Shown here: positions 8,701-17,700 of the stretch, piece after piece
Numbering within the stretch: position 1 is the first letter of the stretch
Layout of the letters: the number at the start of each line of letters is the position of its first letter
Virus record (IMG/VR): IMGVR_UViG_3300031801_000029
Span: 1 to 21,560 of that record
Length of the DNA: 21,560 bases
Source of the DNA: a virus
Direction: 5' to 3' (one strand)
Notes under the pieces: model-generated
Told to the model about the DNA's origin: nothing
What the model saw: the letters and a program-made list of their open reading frames with translations, nothing else
The model's database searches: none
Program-made: the position numbers and the translations under genes

Positions 8701-11700
8701 TACTGACAGGCCACATACCCATCCATGGGAAATGCTTGGTTTTAGTATTAAACCATTGTGGTGGAAAGCAACTTATGGCGCCGCTCCATATACAAAAGAT
8801 AATCTTGTACTATGGGCGGATCTAGAAGCAGGAAAAATTGTAAGTGGTGATAGAGCAGGAACATATCCTGAATATATAAGAACAGGAATGGTTGCCAATT
8901 ATATTCCAACAGATGCCGTGGGTGATTTAAAAAGTCCTACGGATATAGGAATATTAAGTGTAATTGATACAGATACAGCTGCTAATTTTGTAACAGGTGA
9001 CGAAGGTCCTGCAGAAACAGCGTGGCGTAGATCAAGTTATTATCCATTTGCTGTGCAACTGCTATTAGCATTAACAAAGCCTGCAAAGTATTTTGAACTG
9101 ATGTTTGATGTTAGTAAATTATACACCAATACATTAGGACACTATGTAGATAAATTGTCACTTTTACCAATTGTACCTAATTCAGTTAAAACAAACTCAT
9201 ATATTAATACAGACTCTTCTGTTGATTATACATTAGGTTATAATAATTGGATAGTAGATTATTCAAAGTATTTAGGTATTAGCACCATAACTTTTTATAA
9301 ACAACTAAATGCTTTAAATCTTAATTTAGCATATAAGATGTCGGGTTTTTCTGATAAAAGTAAATTAAAAATTATATTAGAGCAAATCTCCCCATCAAAG
9401 TCTACAACAGATATTTTTATACCACAAGAAGATTATAACTTCCATTTAATGGAAAGTAGTCCTATTCAAAGTATTAATTATAGTGGAATAATAATTGAAA
9501 GAACTCTTAATGGCTATAAGCTAAATGGTTATACAACTAAACAACCACATTTTAAAATTCTACCTAGTATTATTACATCTCCTAAAAAAACAACTATATC
9601 AGTTGGTGGACTAGAACAACCATTTACTCAATACATTACTGGACAATCATATAGCGCAGGCAATGTAATAAAAATCGTTAACGATTTTTATATGGTAACA
9701 ACTGGTTTTACTGCAACAGACACAGATTCTGATCGAGGCAATTATTATAAATTAGAAGCGTTGCCCAAAGTTGGTGGAGTATCAGTAATTAGATATGATG
9801 AATTTGAAAAAGAACATGTTGTTATACCGTATGGTAAAGAATATACTTCAATTCAAGAAGTATTTGATTTTATAATTGGTTATGGTAGGTATTTAGAAAG
9901 TTTCGGATTTGTATTTGAAAATATTACAAGTGGATTTGATTTAATAGAAAATTGGACTAGCACAGCAACAGAGTTTCTATTTTGGACTATGAGTAATTTT
10001 AATGTTGGATCATTAATTACATTAAGTGCTGGCGGCAATAAAATTAAATTAAACTTAACTACATCTCAAATTGAAACACTATCAAATAATATGGTGGCAT
10101 CTAGTGTATTAAATCAAAATAAAGAACGCATTGAAATTCGTGATTTATTTTATAGCCGCATAGATAATATTTTTGAAATTAGCGCAAGTCCAGACATAGA
10201 TGGAATATATGCCGCACAATTAAATCCAATCCAAACAGAACACTTGTTAATTATTGAAAATGAAACAGTTTTCAAAGATATTATTTGGTCACAAATGACA
10301 GGTAGTCGTCAAAATAGAATTAAATTAGTTGGTTATAAAACTGAATTGTGGGATGGAACACAACAATTGCCAGGTTATGTATTATTAGATGATTCTGTAG
10401 ATGAGTGGGACGTGAATATAAGTTATAAAATTGGTGATATAATTAAATTTAAAAGTAAATTTTATACTAGTAAAAAATCACATACCCCAAATGATTTATT
10501 AGAAACAGGCAAATTTGATTTCAGTAAATGGAAACAATTAGATAAAGTAAATAGCGGATTACTTCATAATCTAGACGCTAAAGCAGATGACTTTAGAGGT
10601 TTTTATGAGATTGAAGAAGATGGCAGAATAATTGGTACACAAACATTGGCATCTAATTTAATTGGTTTTCAAAAGAGAAAATATTTAGAAAACTTACAAA
10701 TTGATGAAACATCTCAGAAAAAATTCTATCAAGGATTTATTAAAGAGAAAGGCACATCATCAATGGTTAATAAACTATTGAGAGCAAAATTACCAGCAAT
10801 TGATAGTACCCTTAATTTATATGAAGAATGGGCATTTAGAGTTGGAGAGTACGGATCCGTAGCAAGTTCTCAAGTAATTGAATTTAAATTAGAAGAAGAT
10901 AAATTTACAGACAACCCAGAAGTAATAGAAATTATTAATTCCGCAGAACAATATAAAGATACACATATTACTCATCGGCCCAGTGATTTATATCAGAAAC
11001 CTTTAGAGCCAATACTGTTTGATAAAGATGTTTTTAAAAAGTTAACAGAAGATATTAGTACAAGAGATTATTTACCTGATGCAGGCTATGCTCGTTTAGA
11101 TGATGTTGAACATAAAATATTAAGTTTAGCTCAGTGGGTACCTAATGCTGTTATTATAATAGAAGAAGATATCAATATTGATACTCAATTTATAGGTAAA
11201 AAATCTTATACTACAACTAGTGGTACTATTGTTACATTAACAAATGGTACAGTTGTAAAATTTACTGGAACTAATACTAGACCAACTTCATATTTAACAG
11301 GAGAATATATTGTAACTGGTGTAGATGATGCTATACAATTAGCGTCAAAAAGCAAATATTTAAATGCATTTAATATAGGTGATAAAGTTTGGGTAGCAAA
11401 CTCTAATACATATCCACCAACGTTTGCAGAAAACTCAAATGATTGGAATATATACAGAATAGGTAGCACACGCAATACACCAATTAGTATTGCGAGTTCA
11501 ACAGCAAACGAAATTACAGTCGGATTTAAAAATTCAATAAGCACAATATTGACTGATGATTATATTATTTTACGTAGATTTATTAATGCAATTGATTCTA
11601 CTATAGATTATAGCGGAATATATAAAGTAAAAACTAACTTATCCAATACTGGGGTTAATTCTTTAATATTATATGCTAATACTCTACAGACATATAATAT

Positions 11701-14700
11701 AGATTTTTCAAAATTAACTTCAGCAAATGAAACCACATATGGTGAATTTTTATCTCTAATTGGTGCTAGATATGCTACTACTGCTAATTTACTTAATAGA
11801 ACAGAACCAACATTTGGTTGGGAAGATGGAGATTATGCTTGGATTGATAATCACAACAGCACTAATAAATGGATCGTGTTGGAAAAGAAAAATCCTTATG
11901 CATTAGGAAAAGAAATATTTCCTAATACAAAGACAACTAATACAGGATTTGGACAAGGTGTCGCAGGCAATAGTGACCTGTCGACAATACTAGTTGGTTC
12001 TACTTACGATACTACATCTGCAGGTAACATTGAACAATGGACACGTGATGTTGCAACAGTATTTGATGTTGCAAGTATATTTGTAAGTGATAACACATCA
12101 CAATCAGCAGGTACGTTAAGCACTTCAGGATATTTACTAACAGTAGAAAGTGACGGATTACCGCAGCCAGCAACTTTTGGAACATTTCCAAATGACAAGA
12201 ATCCTAATAGAGTGCTACCAAGAAGTCATAAACATACATTTAACTTGCGTGTAGGAACAAATACAACAGCAAGTCCACAAGTAGCAACACCATTAGGTGG
12301 TACTGCTATAGCGGCAAATGGTATAATAATTGCCAACCCGTCGGCAACAGCAACACTACCAAATGATAATGGTCCAGCAAAAGGTGTAGCTCCAACAGGG
12401 TTTGAATGGAATGCTGTAGCAAATTCAATAGCAGTAGGTATGGATGACTCACACGGGCATCCACAAGTAGATAATCAGTATCATTATCACAGTGGTAAGT
12501 TTTTAAGTCAATGGGACTATCACATATATCAAGCAAACTCATATTATCAAGACACTAATTATAGTGGTGATCATTGGAGACATACTAACGGCCATTCTAA
12601 AATATTAGGCTATGCATATGATGGTTATCCAATTTATGGCCCATATAGTTACTCAACTGCTGAAGATTCAACAACCACGCTAGTGCGTATGACATCATCA
12701 TACACTATTTGGGGAGACCCGGTATCTGGCCGTGGTTATACATATACAGAATATCCTGCAGAAACATTCATACAAGATTACCAATTTGTTGTTGGTGCAG
12801 GAACATTAGATAAGCATAATGGTCGTTATTGTGTAACGCCAGATTATCCGAACGGAACTTATGCTTACTTCTTAACATTAAAGACTGACGGCACGCCTGT
12901 GTATCCTTACATTATTGGTCCAACTTATAAAGAGTTACCAGTATTAGAAACAGACACAGTACCAGCAGATCCTAGTGGTAGTAATGCACAAACAGTTGCA
13001 TTAACACCAGGAGACTTTACATATAGCAACACCATCGTAGATGGTAGTAAATTGTATAACAGCGGTTGGGCAGGCTGGCAATTTGATACTGCTATAGATG
13101 ATGATTACATTGTAACAAGTGCGGCAAATAGTAATAGCGGGCAAGGTTATGCTATAATCCTTAAAGTAAAAACAGACAAGTCATATGAACCATTTGATAT
13201 AATGCGCTCACCAAGTCCTACAACAAATGGATTATTTGGTTATGATGTTGCTGTAAGTAAAAACGGAACATACGTATTAGTAGGCGCACCAGGCGAACTT
13301 AAAGCATATATGTATAAACTGCAAACTGGCATTACTGCTAATAATGAATATTTTAATGGCACAGGATCAACAACTGTTTTTACTTTTTCTACAACAACAT
13401 ATAGTGATACAGATGAAATTACTGTACTTGTAGATAATCAAATTAAAATTGAAGGTTTGGATTATACATTATCTGCAACACAAGTTACATTTACTGTTTC
13501 TCCTCCACTTGGTACTAATAGTATTATATTGCGTAAGGGAAATTATTATAATGCTATTAAAACATTTACTGGAGCAGTAGGATCAGACTTTGGACGTAGT
13601 GTTGCTATAAGTGACGATGGAACTATTGCTTTTATTGGCAAGCCAAATAAAGCAGATGGTGCTAGTGTAAATGCTGGTGCTTTAGAAATTTGGGGTAAAA
13701 CTCCTACAGACACATATTACAAAATACAAGATATTAAAAGTAATGTAACAGATGCTAATGAGAACTTTGGTAAAGAAATAGAGTGTGGTATTGATGGACA
13801 TATAATTGCAGTTGGATCGCCAGGTGCTGATTTTACTGTACTATTAGAGACAACTATATACGCTACAAATTCTGGTGAAGTAGAATGTTGGATAGATGAT
13901 GCTAAACACAATGGCACAATAACTGGTACTGTTGCTAATCCAACAGTGAGCATTGGTGACAAGATTGTAATTAATGGTACTGAAGTAACTTTTACCGGTA
14001 CTGATGTAGATTCAGTTGTGAGTGATATAACTGCTAGAGCAATTACATTTATAACAGCAGTAAAAACAAGTGACAATAAATTAAAAATTAGTAGCACAAA
14101 AACAGACGCTAATGCTAAACTTACAGTAAGACCCGGTACAACTAATGGTGGTGTAGTGTTTACAGCACTTGGTTTAACACTATACACATATAAATCAGCA
14201 TTGCGACATCCAGATGGCCCACAAAATGCATACTATGGAGAACATATTAGATTTAATAATACTGCTACTAATGTTATAATTGGTAGTCCAACAAGTACAA
14301 GCGAAGTAGCAATGACAATAGATAGTGGTGCTACACTATTTGATCAAGGCAATACTATTATTAGTGATGTAAAATTTGAATCAGGATCAGCATTAATTTA
14401 TGACATTAATACTGATTTAACTTACTCGTTAATACAACGAGTAGATTGGAGCGGCCGTAAAAAACTTGATAAGTTTGGTACTGGCCTTGCAATGATTGGA
14501 AATACAGCACTCATTGGTGCTCCAGGTGATGATTATTTTGTTGAAGAAACATTAATTGGTACTGGATTAACAGCCGCTTATACAATTACAGGACAATTTA
14601 CTACTGCTAATTTAGAAATTACTATGAATGGTAGAGTAATGTTACAGTCAGAATATTCTAGTAATAATGCATCACCAAGTATAGTAACATTTACTGAAAC

Positions 14701-17700
14701 GCCTGTTGCAACTTCTATTATTGTGTTTAAGAAATATACACAAAATACTGGTGCTGTAATGGAGGCAACTAATACAGGAAATAAAGTTTCTTGGAATTCA
14801 AAACGCACACAAAGTGATAAAGTAGATATTAATACAATTGATAAAGTTATAACGTATGATAAATCAACAAATACATTTATTGATTATATTGACTATATTG
14901 ATCCAATTAAAGGTAAAATTCCTGGAGTCGCAGATGAAGAAATTAGTTTTAAAACATTATATGATCCAGCAATATACAATTTAGCAACAGAAACTAATGT
15001 TGCTACTAATTTAAATGATCATTGGGGTCCTAATGAAGTAGGAATTTTATGGTGGGATTTAACTAACACAAAATATATTGACTATGAACAAGGCGAATTA
15101 GAATATAGACGTCTTAATTGGGGTAAATTGTTTCCAAGTACGCAAATTAATATATATGAATGGGTTGAAAGTGATACATTACCATCATCATATGTAATAT
15201 TGGGCGGTGACGGTACACCAAAATTTGCTAGTGATACAGCTTATGTAGAATATCAAAAGTATAATACATCTACAAGTACATTAGAACCAATTTATTATTA
15301 TTGGGTTAAAAATAAAACGTCTGTACCTAATGTTTCAACTACTTATTTAGATGCTAGTGGGCAAATTAAATACGCCGCATACGGTAAAGAAATTGAACTT
15401 AAAAGTTTTATCCCAGCAGCTACACGAAAATTGCCAGGGCAAACAATTGCTACTATATTAAAAGATCCCTCGGCGTATGGATTAAAGTATATTGGTGTTG
15501 CGGCCCAAAATGCTTTTGTTGGTCATAATTTACAAACAAATTTAACTGATGACAACATTATTTTAAGTATTAACTATGACACTATTAAGAATGATATACC
15601 ATTACATACAGAGTGGCAATTAGTACAAAAAGACAATGCGTTGTCTAAACCAAATCCTTATTTAATTACTAAATTAGGAGATAGTTTAGCAGGAAAAGAC
15701 GCTAATGATAATGAAGTACCAGATTCTTCAGTTCATGTAGCATCAAGATATGGTGTAATGGAGTATCCGCGACAAAGTATGTTTGTTGATAGATTGGGCG
15801 CCGTTAAAGTACTTGTACAATTTTGTAATACTGTATTTGCAAAATATAAAACGGCAATAGATTATAAGTTAACAACTATATCATCTGCTGAATTAGCACC
15901 AACATATGGTTATAATGAAACTGTTGCAAGTAAAGCAGAACTAAATTATATTAATGCATTGACTATTTCCGATGGACATAAAGTAATAGTTACAACAGAC
16001 GAAACTCAAGGAAATTATTGGACAACATATATTTGGGAAACCGCAACACAAAGATGGAATTTAGAAAAGAAACAAAAATATGATACAACAAAATATTGGG
16101 ATTATATAGATTGGTATGCTACTGGTTACAGTGCCAATACAATTATTGATTATACCGTTGCAATAGAAAATGATGTTGATAAATTAGATACTAAACTTAA
16201 TGATATAGTTAAAGTATTAAATGATGGGCAAAGTAAATGGATATTGTATAAAAATACAAGTGGTAGTACTGTTGATACATATGAAGTTGTTGGACAAGAA
16301 AACGCAACAATTAAGTTTAAAACAACATTATATACTACAACTACTCCATTAGTAGAATTAAGATATATTATTGACGCATTAAACACACAATTATTTGTAG
16401 GAAATATAGAAGTAGAATTTAATAAATTGTGGTTTGAACTAATTCATTATGTGTTATTTGATCAATCATTACAAGTAGACTGGGTATTTAAAACAAGTTT
16501 TATAACTATTAGCCAAACTGTAAGAAAATTAGCCGAACTAGTTAATTACAGCTATGATGTACAAGATAGTATTAAAGATTATATTAATGAAGCAAAACCA
16601 TACAGAACTAATATTAGAGAATATGTATACCGTTATAATTATACTGAAAATCCTCTAATAGGAAACAGTGATTTTGACTTGCCGGGGTATTATGATACAA
16701 CAGACAAATTATTTAGATCACTCAATGTATACGAAGCAGACGACGACGCAAAGATGCTTACAGCACCTTGGATAGATTGGTACAATCATTATACAAAGAA
16801 AGTAGATAATATTATTGTATTAACTGTTGGTAGTGGTTATGCTACTACAACATCATCAACATATGATGCAGTAGGTTATGACACGACTGGTTATGACTAT
16901 AGTGCTATTACAGCATCACCGCCAAATATAATAATTGAAAGCGGAGCACAATGGGAACTAGGTTATACTTATGCTACGGATAAAGTACCTGGTGCAACGG
17001 GCGCAGAAGCAACTCTTATTGTACCAGAACATAGTCCTGATACATTATGGTATTATAGCAGTACTATAAAAGATATGGGTTGGAAAATTAGAATACAACC
17101 TAAACTAGCAACAAATGAAAGCAAAACATTTGCAGTAACTGTAGTATTAGATAACACAGGCAGTCCAGATTTTTATATAGATGGCATAGAGCGTCCTAAC
17201 CTTATCTTATATAGAGGTTCAACATATACATTTACACATACAGATGCAAGTAACTTAAACTATGGTTTCTTTAGATTCTCAGCACTAGAAGATGGTACAC
17301 ATAGAGACGGTACTGGTGCTATTGCTGTACCTGTAATGGGATTACCAAGTCTTGAAACAGTAGCATCTATCACTGTAACAAATGGTGGTACAGGTTATGT
17401 AACTACTCCAAAAGTAACTATTACAGGTGGTAGTGGTTCAGGTGCTACGGCATATGCTAATGTAGAAAACTATAAAGTTAGAGATATTAAAGAAACAATG
17501 AAGTTTGATCGTGTAGATGAACCATCACACGTTACAACTATTGCCGTAACTGCTGGAGGTAGTGGATATACTTCAAATCCAACTGTAGTAATTACAAATG
17601 CCGCAGGAGACACAACAGGCGTTGGTGCCACAGCGGTTGCTAGTAGAATAGATACAAATCCACTCTCGGGCACTTATGGAAAAAACACCGATGCAGTTAC

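Noticed and set aside
8643-8825. 60-codon + strand frame inside the giant gene
   Set aside because: It overlaps a Trp/Tyr-rich stretch that looks conserved in the main frame and has no separate signal.
13717-14187. 156-codon open frame on the - strand
   Set aside because: It lies wholly inside the giant gene, has no clear ribosome site and reads as a Val/Leu/Ser-rich mirror of Thr/Asn codons. The same holds for the - strand frames at 2990-3382, 3893-4192 and 11206-11544.
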